From Holophaga sp. (lineage in GTDB: Bacteria; Acidobacteriota; Holophagae; Holophagales; Holophagaceae): DNA of 15,562 nt. The notes under the pieces were generated by a model. It did no database searches. It had not been told where the DNA came from and was given only the letters and a program-made list of their open reading frames with translations. The position numbers were made by a program, and so were the translations under genes. Location of the stretch: NCBI GenBank assembly GCA_031292735.1, contig JARLGP010000227.1, positions 1 through 15,562 on the forward strand, written 5' to 3'. How positions within the stretch are numbered: the first letter of the stretch is position 1; each line of letters opens with the position of its first letter. Positions 6,832 to 13,654 of this stretch are shown piece after piece.

Positions 6832-8277
6832 CTAGAAGGCGTAGCGGGCGCCGGCGCCGAAGACATGGTTGGAATCAAAGAAACCGGTGGTCTTGGGATT
6901 GACGGCGGTGGCGCTGTAGGCGGGCGCGCTGGGCGCCATGGCGTCGTCGTACTGGGTGTTCATGTAGCCGGCATACAGATCGAAGGCCTTGGTCAGGCGG
7001 TAGTCCACCAGGACCGAGGTGAACTTGCCGTCGCCGGAGCCGTACTTGCCGGGGGTGACCGCACCGTTGGAGTAGTCGTGCTGCTTCTGGTAGTAGTAGC
7101 CGACGGCCACGTTCAGCTCCGCGGTCACGTCGTAGGCGGCGCCGATCCAGTAGGTGTCGAGCTTCTTGGTGGCTGCGGCGCCGTTCACGAAGAAGGCGTT
7201 GGTGATCACCTGGCCGACGGTCTGGCCGTAGATGCTGGTGATGGTCATGTCGGAGGCCGGGTTGCTGGGATCCTTGATCTCCTGGTGCTGGTAGCCGCCC
7301 TTGATGGCCAGGGGGCCGGTCTTGTAGCGGGCGGTCAGCATGGTGGCGGTGGTGTCCTGGAAGGTGACGGCCACCTGGCTCGCATTGGCGAGGTTGAAGG
7401 TGTAGGTGCCGCCGCCGTCGCCGGGGGAGGAGAGGACGGGCGATCCGGACGGATAGGATGAATAGGCGGCAAGGCTGGTGGCGTCCTTGCAGTTCTGGTA
7501 GCTGAGGGAAACGGCGAACGGGCCGGACTCGTAGCTGGCCATCGCCTCGTCGATGGCGCGCGCGCCGGAGTTGCCGCTGACGCCGCCGAACTTGTGCAGG
7601 TAGCCCAGGTTGAAGTCGCTGATCTTGACGGTGTACTTGATGCTCTGGTCGGCACGGGCGTTGTCGGTCGTGCCGCCGCCGCCGAAGGCCCCGGAGTAGC
7701 CGATGGGCGTGAACATCTGGGCGCCCTGGAGCGCGTCGTAGGCCGGAATGAGATCGGCCATGAAGCTGGTGTTGCGGCCGAAGGTGAAGGTGCCGTAAGT
7801 GGCGGACCCGATGCCGAAGAAGGCGGAACGGCCGAACAGCTGGCCGCTGACGCTGGAATCGGAATTGTATTCGCCGAAGCTGCCGACGGCGGCGTTCTTG
7901 ACGTTCTGGGCCACGGAAACGGCGCCGTTGCTCACCTGGCCGCTGATGATGTTGATGCCCATCTCAAGCTGGAAGAGAGCCTTCCAGTCATTGGCGACGA
8001 CCGTGGAACCCCTGAAACCGAAGCGGTCGGCGGAGATGCCGCCGTTGAACATGCCGGTGACCGACTTGGTGGCCAGCTTGTTGGGCCGGGGATCCGTGGT
8101 GGTGCCGTAGGTGTCGCTGAAGGTGGCAGAGTGGGCCACCTGGCCGACGCCCATGTCGAGCAGGCCGTAGATCTGCACGTTGGACTGGCCGCTGGCGCTG
8201 GTCACCGTGAGGTTCGGCGATTGGGCCAGCATCGGAATGCCCGTACAAAGCAGGAGGAGAAGTGGGGTTCGTTTCAT
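6832..8277 (-). CDS. Outer-membrane general porin (Porin_4 / Gram-negative porin type)
   Basis: The 481-residue product has a signal peptide (MKRTPLLLLLCTGIPMLAQS, cleavage probably after MLA). The mature protein starts with a porin first strand, VQIYGLLDMGVG, followed by repeated amphipathic strands. Further porin marks are DRFGFRGS, the LFGRSAFFGIG..YGTFTFGRNTSFM segment that precedes the constriction loop, and a C-terminal GAGARYAF ending in phenylalanine. It would form a 16-strand trimeric channel for small hydrophilic solutes. The in-frame codons upstream of 8277 are ignored, because the ATG at 8277 has a GGAG site 7 nt upstream and is followed directly by the signal peptide. Its leader contains an extended hairpin (8287-8321). 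It ends at a strong terminator and lies downstream of the scpB-like gene on the same strand, 153 bp away. It belongs to a different family from the truncated porin at 4306-5184. Confidence 0.92.
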   Translation of the reverse strand: MKRTPLLLLLCTGIPMLAQSPNLTVTSASGQSNVQIYGLLDMGVGQVAHSATFSDTYGTTTDPRPNKLATKSVTGMFNGGISADRFGFRGSTVVANDWKALFQLEMGINIISGQVSNGAVSVAQNVKNAAVGSFGEYNSDSSVSGQLFGRSAFFGIGSATYGTFTFGRNTSFMADLIPAYDALQGAQMFTPIGYSGAFGGGGTTDNARADQSIKYTVKISDFNLGYLHKFGGVSGNSGARAIDEAMASYESGPFAVSLSYQNCKDATSLAAYSSYPSGSPVLSSPGDGGGTYTFNLANASQVAVTFQDTTATMLTARYKTGPLAIKGGYQHQEIKDPSNPASDMTITSIYGQTVGQVITNAFFVNGAAATKKLDTYWIGAAYDVTAELNVAVGYYYQKQHDYSNGAVTPGKYGSGDGKFTSVLVDYRLTKAFDLYAGYMNTQYDDAMAPSAPAYSATAVNPKTTGFFDSNHVFGAGARYAF

Positions 8278-8286
8278 TTGAGGCTC

Positions 8287-8321
8287 CATCGGTAGTGGGT
8301 TTAAAGGCAACCTTACCGATG
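8287..8321 (-). promoter_or_regulatory. Leader hairpin abutting the porin ribosome site
   Basis: CATCGGTA (8287-8294) and TACCGATG (8314-8321) form a perfect 8-bp inverted repeat. Inside it GGTT and AACC can add four more pairs. On the minus strand the stem ends at the first G of the GGAG ribosome site for the ATG at 8277, so folding could limit translation or protect the 5' end. Alternatively it is a DNA operator with half-sites about 27 bp apart, centre to centre. Confidence 0.5.
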
Positions 8322-8430
8322 CGTTGTTACTGGCCGGTCAATTCGCGGAGCCAATTCGAAGGCCGGGGTGTAAAGCCGTGGAACGGCCCAGGGGTGGGAT
8401 CCGCGGCCTGGCCGGGTGCGGCGAGGCGGT

Positions 8431-9225
8431 CTACCCCATGGCCGTCGCGCCGCTGGGAAACACCGGCTTGCGCTTTTCCATGAAGGCCAGCTTGCCTTCG
8501 TGGTAGTCGGGGCTCTGATAGACCGTCCGGCGCAGCCCCTGCATCCGTTCCTGGGTCTCCGGGCTCATGGAGTAGGAGTTGCCCAGCACCCGCAGCTGTT
8601 CCTTGAGGACGCTGATGGCCAGCGGGGAGTTGTCCAGGATCTTGAGCACCAGGTTCCGCACGTAGGCTTCCAGCTCCTCGGCCGGCACCAGGTGGTTGAG
8701 CAGCCCCAGCTCCCGGGCCCGGGCGGCGCTGATGGGCTGCGCCGTGAAGAACATCTCCTTGACGATGTGCATGGGCATCGCGCCGATGAAGCGCATGAGG
8801 CCGGTGGTGGTGTAGGGCACCCCCAGCTTGGCCGGCGTGATGGCGAAGGTGGCGGTGGGCGTGCCGATGGCCATGTCGCAGGTGACCGCCAGGTCGCAGG
8901 CGCCGCCCCAGACGCTGCCTTCGATCATGGCGATGACCGGAACGGGGCAGTGCTGCACGGCCCGGAGGGCCACGGCCAGATCGTCGTTGTAGCCGAGGGG
9001 ATCGGTGCCCGGATCGGGCAGCTCGTGGATGTCGAACCCGGCGCTCCATACCTTGCTGCCTTCGGGCGCGCGCAGGATGATGGCCCGGGCATGGTCCTCC
9101 ACCATGGTGCGGATGGACAGCTCGATGCCGTTGAGCATGGCTTCAGAAAGGCAATTCCGGTGCTCGATGTTGTTGAGGGTTATGACCCCGATCCCGTCCC
9201 TGAGTTCCGTTACGACATGACCCAT
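8431..9225 (-). CDS. scpB: Methylmalonyl-CoA decarboxylase (enoyl-CoA hydratase superfamily)
   Basis: The 264-residue protein follows E. coli ScpB/YgfG along its length: ILRAPEGSKVWSAG, DIHELP, DPLGYNDD, EGSVWGGA, TPAKLGVPY, HIVKE, GLLNHLV, LKEQLRVLG, MQGLRRTVY and EKRKPVF. The enzyme converts methylmalonyl-CoA to propionyl-CoA and CO2, as in the Sleeping Beauty mutase pathway or succinate-to-propionate fermentation. The oxyanion-hole glycine region and the active-site tyrosine (GVPY) are kept. The histidine of the E. coli SAGHDIHE motif is phenylalanine here (Phe64 in SAGFDIHE), which might alter chemistry or substrate. A generic crotonase lacking ScpB activity is the alternative. The start is certain: AGGAGG precedes the ATG at 9225. 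The gene lies upstream of the porin on the same strand and divergent from the bacteriohemerythrin; 9226-9451 shows no clear promoter for either. Confidence 0.87.
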   Translation of the reverse strand: MGHVVTELRDGIGVITLNNIEHRNCLSEAMLNGIELSIRTMVEDHARAIILRAPEGSKVWSAGFDIHELPDPGTDPLGYNDDLAVALRAVQHCPVPVIAMIEGSVWGGACDLAVTCDMAIGTPTATFAITPAKLGVPYTTTGLMRFIGAMPMHIVKEMFFTAQPISAARARELGLLNHLVPAEELEAYVRNLVLKILDNSPLAISVLKEQLRVLGNSYSMSPETQERMQGLRRTVYQSPDYHEGKLAFMEKRKPVFPSGATAMG

Positions 9226-9451
9226 TCAACCTCCTGAAAATGACCTGCGCGGCTCTGCAAGATCCAGCTCGCGCCATGGCGAAGATAACCAGAATACGCT
9301 AATTGGGCCCCGCGATTCCCGTTTGGGTGGATGATGAAAGGCGGGTTGTGTCTGCCTTGCGGGCGAATGGGCTGCAGGGACGATCTCCAGCCTTGATGCC
9401 CATCTTCGGTCCGCACCGTGCCGTATCCACCGCTACATCCGTAGGAGAATC

Positions 9452-9865
9452 ATGTCCCTGGCCTGGAATCCCGACCTCCTGATTGGCAACACCCAGATTG
9501 ATGATCAGCACAAACGGATTTTCCAGATCCTGGACAAGCTGGTCCAGGCCGAGGCCGAGCACCGGGGCAAGGAGGAAATGGGCAAGGCGCTGGCTTCCGC
9601 TTCTGTGTTCGTGGCAGCCCATTTCAAGATGGAAGAGGACCTGATGGTCCAGTCCGGATATGCCGAGCTGCCCGCCCACCGGAACGCCCACGAGGCCGTC
9701 CGGATCCGCGTGGACCAGCTGGTGGACCGGTTCTACCGCGACGAGCTCGACCCCCTGGAACTGGTCAACTTCATGACCTGGTGGCTGCAGCAGCATGTGC
9801 AACGGCAGGACCGTCCGCTGGCCGAGTTCCTGCGTTGCCGGCAGCAGGCTGGCTGCCCGTCTTGA
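9452..9865 (+). CDS. Bacteriohemerythrin
   Basis: This 137-residue single-domain protein reversibly binds O2 at a non-heme di-iron centre and is used for oxygen sensing, storage or scavenging. All seven iron ligands are in register: His20 (in IDDQH), His57 and Glu61 (HFKMEE), His76 and His80 (HRNAH), His115 and Asp120 (HVQRQD). The spacings H-x3-E, H-x3-H and H-x4-D fit the family, as do the leading W-N and IGN-x-QID elements. There is no signal peptide or fused signalling domain, so it is a free cytoplasmic protein. A TAGGAG site precedes the ATG. It stands alone, upstream of an operon for an oxygen-sensitive iron-sulfur reductase. A protective role there is plausible but unproved. Confidence 0.95.
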   Translation: MSLAWNPDLLIGNTQIDDQHKRIFQILDKLVQAEAEHRGKEEMGKALASASVFVAAHFKMEEDLMVQSGYAELPAHRNAHEAVRIRVDQLVDRFYRDELDPLELVNFMTWWLQQHVQRQDRPLAEFLRCRQQAGCPS

Positions 9866-9880
9866 TCGGCCCGAAAAAAA

Positions 9881-9909
9881 TTGCCAGCGACAAGATTCCC
9901 ATGTATTAA
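9881..9909 (+). promoter_or_regulatory. Sigma-70-like promoter for the yjiM operon
   Basis: TTGCCA (9881-9886) and TATTAA (9904-9909) are separated by 17 bp. An A7 tract at 9874-9880 lies directly upstream like an UP element, and a TG precedes the -10. The predicted start near 9916 gives a leader of about 200 nt to the ATG at 10117. The promoter begins 15 bp after the hemerythrin stop. Confidence 0.55.
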
Positions 9910-9986
9910 TGAAACTGCCTCGGGCAGGCAAGCGCCCGGGACAAGAGAACCTCGTCAATTCAAGCCTTGATGCGGCACGGCGCAAG

Positions 9987-10085
9987 CCGGGTGGGCGGAT
10001 GGGTGACTGTCGCGATGGGCCGGTCCGGAATGCTTCACTCGTTCCGGGCTGGCCCATCGGATTATCTGGAGCGGTGCCCACCCGG
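9987..10085 (+). promoter_or_regulatory. Nested stem-loop leader of the yjiM operon, candidate cis-regulatory RNA
   Basis: An 18-bp arm (10013-10030) pairs with 10042-10059 around an 11-base loop, with only two G-U wobbles. A second perfect 10-bp pair, CCGGGTGGGC (9987-9996) with GCCCACCCGG (10076-10085), encloses it. The structure ends about 30 bases before the ATG at 10117, just upstream of the GGGAG ribosome site. No T-run follows, so it is not an ordinary terminator. I could not match it to a riboswitch class I know; the B12, TPP and c-di-GMP cores are not visible. Confidence 0.5.
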
Positions 10086-10116
10086 CCCTCCCCGGTGCCG
10101 CGCGGGAGAACGACCC

Positions 10117-11274
10117 ATGACCACGCAATTCGAACCACTCATTGAAGACGAGTACCATGACAGCCCGAACAAGCGCACCCTCGAGGTCATCCTGCGCAAG
10201 CGCCGGGACGGCAGGCGGGCGGTGGGCACCTATTGCGCGTATGCCCCGGGCGAGCTGATCCGGGCCATGGACGCCATCCCGGTCAGCCTGTGCGCCTATT
10301 CCGAATCCACCATCGCCGCGGCCGAGCAGGTGCTGCCGGCCAACCTCTGCCCGCTGATCAAGTCCAGCTACGGGTTCATCGTCACCGACAGCTGCCCGTT
10401 CTTTGCCGTGGCCGATGCGGTGATCGCGGAAACCACTTGCGACGGCAAGAAGAAGATGTTCGAGCTGATCTCCCACAGCAAGCCGATGCACGTCATGGAT
10501 CTCCCCCAGCTGCCCGACGAGCCGGAGGCGGTGCCGGCCTGGACCGGCATGATCCGCAAGCTCAAGGGCTTCCTGGAAGGGACCTTCGCCACCCCCATCA
10601 GCGATGCCCGGATCGAGGCGGAGATCCGCGCCACCAATCGCAAGAACCGCCTGATGGGGCGGATCTTCGCCTATGCCGCCCTGCGCCCGTCGGTGCTCGG
10701 CTGGAGCGAGATGTACGACGTCATCTCCCTGGCCAACGCCTACGATGCCGATGAACTGGATGCCCTGGCCGAGGTCCTGGTGGCCAAGCTGGAGCGCCGG
10801 GCGGCCAGCGGCCTGGGCCTGGGCGCTCCGGGCGCGCCCCGGGTGCTGGTGGGGGGCTGCCCGGTGGGCGGCGATTCCGCCAAGGTGTTCCGCATCCTGG
10901 AACAGGCCGGCGGCGTGGTGGTGGCCCTGGATTCCTGCAGCGGCATGAAGCCCTTCAGCATGGTCATCGAGGAAGGCACCGGCGACCCCGTGGCCGCGCT
11001 GGCCCGGGCCTACCTGACCATCCCCTGCGCGTGCATGTCGCCCAACATCCGGCGGCTGGAGCACCTGGACCGGATGATCGAACGCTACCGGCCCGACGTG
11101 GTGGTGGACGTGGTGCTGCAGGCCTGCCACGCCTACAACATCGAATCCAGCAGGATCCGCGAGCACGCCCAGGGCAGGCACGGCCTGCCCTTCCTCAAGA
11201 TCGAGACCGACTACTCCAACGCCGACGCCGAGCGGATCCGCACCCGGGTGGAAGCCCTGTTCGAAAGCCGCTGA
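10117..11274 (+). CDS. yjiM: Double-cubane-cluster protein, YjiM-like (2-hydroxyacyl-CoA dehydratase superfamily)
   Basis: The 385-residue protein resembles E. coli YjiM throughout: GTYC near residue 40, NLCPLIKSSYGF (76-87), TTCDGKKKM (106-114), GGCPVGG (246-252), CSGMKP (274-279), CACMSPN (304-310), VLQACHAYNIES (333-344) and IETDYS (362-367). Candidate cluster cysteines are Cys40, 78, 93, 108, 248, 274, 304, 306 and 337. Characterised relatives (DCCP of Carboxydothermus) hold a double-cubane iron-sulfur cluster and, with an ATP-driven reductase, carry out very low-potential two-electron reductions such as acetylene reduction; the natural substrate is unknown. It differs from true 2-hydroxyacyl-CoA dehydratases in being a single subunit paired directly with its activator. 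The ATG at 10117 has a GGGAG site; the frame is open further upstream, but only through the leader hairpin. It is first in an operon with yjiL and an aminohydrolase. Confidence 0.9.
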   Translation: MTTQFEPLIEDEYHDSPNKRTLEVILRKRRDGRRAVGTYCAYAPGELIRAMDAIPVSLCAYSESTIAAAEQVLPANLCPLIKSSYGFIVTDSCPFFAVADAVIAETTCDGKKKMFELISHSKPMHVMDLPQLPDEPEAVPAWTGMIRKLKGFLEGTFATPISDARIEAEIRATNRKNRLMGRIFAYAALRPSVLGWSEMYDVISLANAYDADELDALAEVLVAKLERRAASGLGLGAPGAPRVLVGGCPVGGDSAKVFRILEQAGGVVVALDSCSGMKPFSMVIEEGTGDPVAALARAYLTIPCACMSPNIRRLEHLDRMIERYRPDVVVDVVLQACHAYNIESSRIREHAQGRHGLPFLKIETDYSNADAERIRTRVEALFESR

Positions 11275-11285
11275 ACGGAGCCGCC

Positions 11286-12065
11286 ATGACCACCGCGGGG
11301 ATCGACATCGGATCGCGCACCATCGCCCTGCTGGCCTGGGATGGCCAGCGGGCGCTGGATGCGACCGTGGTGGACACCGGCCCCGATCCCCTGGCCACCT
11401 GCCGGGAGCTGCTGCGCGGACGCGGCTTCCAGCGGGTGGTGGCCACCGGCTACGGGCGCCACCTGATCGCCGAACGGGGCCTCGCCGACGCGGTGATCAC
11501 CGAGATCAAGGCCCATGCCCTGGGCGCCCACCAGCTTTGCCCCGAGGTGCGCACGGTCCTGGACATCGGCGGCCAGGACAGCAAGGTCATCCAGGTGCGC
11601 GCCGACGGCACCCCGCTGGACTTCGAGATGAACGACCGCTGCGCCGCGGGCACCGGACGTTTCCTGGAAAGCATGGCGCGCGCCCTCGGCCTGGCGCTGG
11701 AGGCGTTCGGCGGGTACGCCCTGGAGGCGGCGGGCGAGGCGGTGACCCTGTCCAGCATGTGCACGGTGTTCGCCGAATCGGAGGTGGTTTCGCTCATCGG
11801 CCGGGGCGAGGACAGCCGGCGGGTGGCCCTGGGCATCCACCAGGCCATCGTCAACCGGATCAGCGCCATGGTGCGGCGGGTCGGGGTGCGGGAACCGCTC
11901 TTCTTCGCCGGCGGCGTGGCGCGCAACCCGTGCGTGTGCCGCCTGCTGGCCGAGAGCCTGGGCGCGATCCCCCGGGTTCCGCCCGAACCCCAGACCATGG
12001 GCGCGCTCGGCGCCGCCCTGTGGGCCGCCACCCAGGACAGCGCGCCAGGGCCGGCGCTGTCCTGA
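11286..12065 (+). CDS. yjiL: ATP-dependent activator/reductase, YjiL-like (BadF/HgdC ASKHA family)
   Basis: This 259-residue ATPase of the acetate kinase/sugar kinase/Hsp70 fold passes an electron from ferredoxin or flavodoxin to the YjiM-type partner, driven by ATP hydrolysis. Nucleotide-binding motifs are GIDIGSRT (5-12), DIGGQDSK (93-100) and GGVARN near the C-terminus. The bridging [4Fe-4S] cluster of the homodimer would be held by Cys119 (NDRCAAGTGRF) and Cys159 (SSMCTVF), the two cysteines invariant in HgdC, BadF and YjiL. Length is normal for the stand-alone activator. It begins 11 bp after yjiM stops, with a CGGAG site, so the two are translationally coupled or nearly so, and is followed after 34 bp by the aminohydrolase. 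The cluster is expected to be oxygen-sensitive. Confidence 0.92.
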   Translation: MTTAGIDIGSRTIALLAWDGQRALDATVVDTGPDPLATCRELLRGRGFQRVVATGYGRHLIAERGLADAVITEIKAHALGAHQLCPEVRTVLDIGGQDSKVIQVRADGTPLDFEMNDRCAAGTGRFLESMARALGLALEAFGGYALEAAGEAVTLSSMCTVFAESEVVSLIGRGEDSRRVALGIHQAIVNRISAMVRRVGVREPLFFAGGVARNPCVCRLLAESLGAIPRVPPEPQTMGALGAALWAATQDSAPGPALS

Positions 12066-12099
12066 TGCTCTCGAACGCGCAACGAAAGGAAGGTATCCC

Positions 12100-13503
12100 A
12101 TGGCTGAAGAAAAGGCGCTGCTCATCCGGAACACCGGGGCGATCGTCACCTGCGACGGCTCCGACCGGGTCCTGCGGGGCGCCGACCTGCTGGTGCGCGG
12201 CGCGGCCATCGCCGAGCTTGGCCCGGGCCTGGCCTGCCCCGGGGCGGAGGTGCTGGACGCCCGCGGCGCCTTCGTCTACCCGGGCCTGATCAACACCCAC
12301 CACCACTTCTTCCAGACCTTCGTGCGCAACCTGGTGACCGTGGACTACCCGAGCCTGCCGGTGCTGGACTGGATCGGCCAGATCTACGAGATCTTCAAGC
12401 TGGTGGACGCGGAGGTGATCTACTACTCCAGCCTGGTGGCCATGGCCGACCTGGTGAAGCACGGCTGCACCTGCGCCTTCGACCACCAGTACTGCTTCCC
12501 CCGGGCGGCGGGGCGGGACCTGGTGGACCGGCAGTTCGAGGCGGCGGCCCAGATCGGCATCCGCTACCACGCCGGCCGGGGCGCCAACACCCTGGCCCGG
12601 TCCGACGGCAGCACCATCCCGGACGAGATGCTGGAGAGCACGGACGAATTCCTGGCCGACTGCGACCGGCTGGTCACCGCCTACCACGACCCCTCGCCCT
12701 TCGCCCTGCGGCAGGTCGCGGTGGCCCCCTGTCAGCCCGTCAACTGCCGGCCCGAGACCTTCACCGAGTCCGTGGCCTTCGCCCGGGCCCGGGGCGTGCG
12801 CCTGCACACCCACCTGGGCGAGGGCGAGAACGGGCCCATGCTGGCCCGCTGGGGCCTGCGCACCCTGGCCTGGTGCGAAAAGCTCGGCTTCGTGGGGCCG
12901 GATGTCTGGTATGCCCACGGCTGGGAACTGGAGCCCGCGGAATACCGGGTCATGGCCAGCACGGGCACCGGGTTGTGCCACTGCCCAGCGCCGGCGGTGC
13001 TGGGCGGTTTCCCCATCCTGGACATCCCGGCCATGCTGGCGGCGGGCATGGACCTGGGCCTGGGGGTGGACGGCTCCGCCACCAACGACGGTTCCAGCCT
13101 GCTGGACAGCCTGCGCCTGGCCTACCTGATGCAGGCCTGGCACGCCAAGGCCCGGGGCGGCTGCCCCACGCCCTACCGGATGCTCAAGATCGCCACCGCC
13201 GGCAGCGCCAGGCTGCTGGGCCGGGAGCGCCTGGGCAGCCTCGCGCCGGGCCAGGCCGCCGACCTGTTCATGATCGATCCGCAGCGCCTGGAGCTGGCCG
13301 GCGCCCTGCACGATCCGGGCAACCTGCTGGCCCGCGTCGGGGTGACCGGGCCGGTGGACCTGACCATGGTGAATGGCCGGGTGGTGTTCCGGGACGGCCG
13401 CATCCTGGGCCTGCCCATGGACGAGCGGGAACTGGCGGTGCGGGCGGAACAGGCCTGCGACCGCGCCATCCGTTCCCGGAGCGCCGCCTTCCGCGGGCGT
13501 TGA
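12100..13503 (+). CDS. Metal-dependent aminohydrolase (8-oxoguanine deaminase / AtzB / SsnA-like)
   Basis: The 467-residue protein is a TIM-barrel amidohydrolase of the cytosine-deaminase-like group, which removes amino or substituted amino groups from purine, pyrimidine or triazine rings. It has an N-terminal beta-sandwich (RNTGAIVTCD...), then the metal site: His67 and His69 in NTHHHF, His238 and Glu241 in HTHLGE, His273 in YAHGWEL and Asp324 in GVDGSATNDG. The INTHHHFFQ, APCQP and GVDGSATNDG segments resemble 8-oxoguanine deaminase of Pseudomonas. AtzB and SsnA, the latter encoded in the E. coli purine/selenium hydroxylase cluster, are comparable. Exact substrate is uncertain; an imidazolone or other hydrolysable ring is possible. 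The AAGGAAGG site fixes the ATG. As third gene after yjiM-yjiL it probably shares a pathway with the reductase. Confidence 0.85.
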   Translation: MAEEKALLIRNTGAIVTCDGSDRVLRGADLLVRGAAIAELGPGLACPGAEVLDARGAFVYPGLINTHHHFFQTFVRNLVTVDYPSLPVLDWIGQIYEIFKLVDAEVIYYSSLVAMADLVKHGCTCAFDHQYCFPRAAGRDLVDRQFEAAAQIGIRYHAGRGANTLARSDGSTIPDEMLESTDEFLADCDRLVTAYHDPSPFALRQVAVAPCQPVNCRPETFTESVAFARARGVRLHTHLGEGENGPMLARWGLRTLAWCEKLGFVGPDVWYAHGWELEPAEYRVMASTGTGLCHCPAPAVLGGFPILDIPAMLAAGMDLGLGVDGSATNDGSSLLDSLRLAYLMQAWHAKARGGCPTPYRMLKIATAGSARLLGRERLGSLAPGQAADLFMIDPQRLELAGALHDPGNLLARVGVTGPVDLTMVNGRVVFRDGRILGLPMDERELAVRAEQACDRAIRSRSAAFRGR

Positions 13504-13555
13504 CCGGCGTCCGGGGCGGCGCTGCTTGGGGTGGTTAAGATGGATCCAGGCCTCG

Positions 13556-13625
13556 GCTGCGAAGCTGGGAGGAGGTTCCATGGCTTTCCCAACGGCTCCT
13601 CGTTTCCGTCGCAGCAATTCCAGCT
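13556..13625 (+). promoter_or_regulatory. Structured leader of the NAD-salvage operon, candidate riboswitch
   Basis: GCTGCGA (13556-13562) pairs perfectly with TCGCAGC (13609-13615). Within it GAGGAG (13569-13574) pairs with CTCCTC (13596-13601), extended by GTT/AAC. An alternative pairing, AGCTGGGA (13563-13570) with TTCCAGCT (13618-13625), conflicts with this fold, giving two mutually exclusive states. It ends 29 bases before the ATG at 13655. As I recall, NAD+-I (nadA-motif) riboswitches are known only from Acidobacteriota, upstream of NAD genes. I could not confirm their conserved core here. The upstream bases 13504-13555 show only a weak TAAGAT -10 (13536-13541). Confidence 0.4.
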
Positions 13626-13654
13626 ACCCATCCCTGCCTGACGGAGCGTGAACC

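Noticed and set aside
9210..9416. Small minus-strand frame in the scpB-hemerythrin intergenic region
   Set aside because: It overlaps the scpB start, has no ribosome site and resembles no protein I know.
9866..9880. A7 tract after hemerythrin as part of a terminator
   Set aside because: No stem precedes a T-run on the plus strand; the A tract fits better as an UP element of the promoter at 9881-9909.
9911..10116. Cobalamin, TPP or c-di-GMP riboswitch before yjiM
   Set aside because: The conserved cores of these classes are not visible; only generic stems can be drawn.
13480..13523. 9-bp inverted repeat (AGCGCCGCC/GGCGGCGCT) across the aminohydrolase stop as a terminator
   Set aside because: The loop is 26 bases, half of the stem is inside the coding region, and no T-run follows; kept only as a possible weak stem.
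11860..13617. Long minus-strand open frame opposite yjiL and the aminohydrolase
   Set aside because: Low-complexity Gly/Ala/Gln/His-rich translation without motifs; the opposite strand encodes conserved enzymes.
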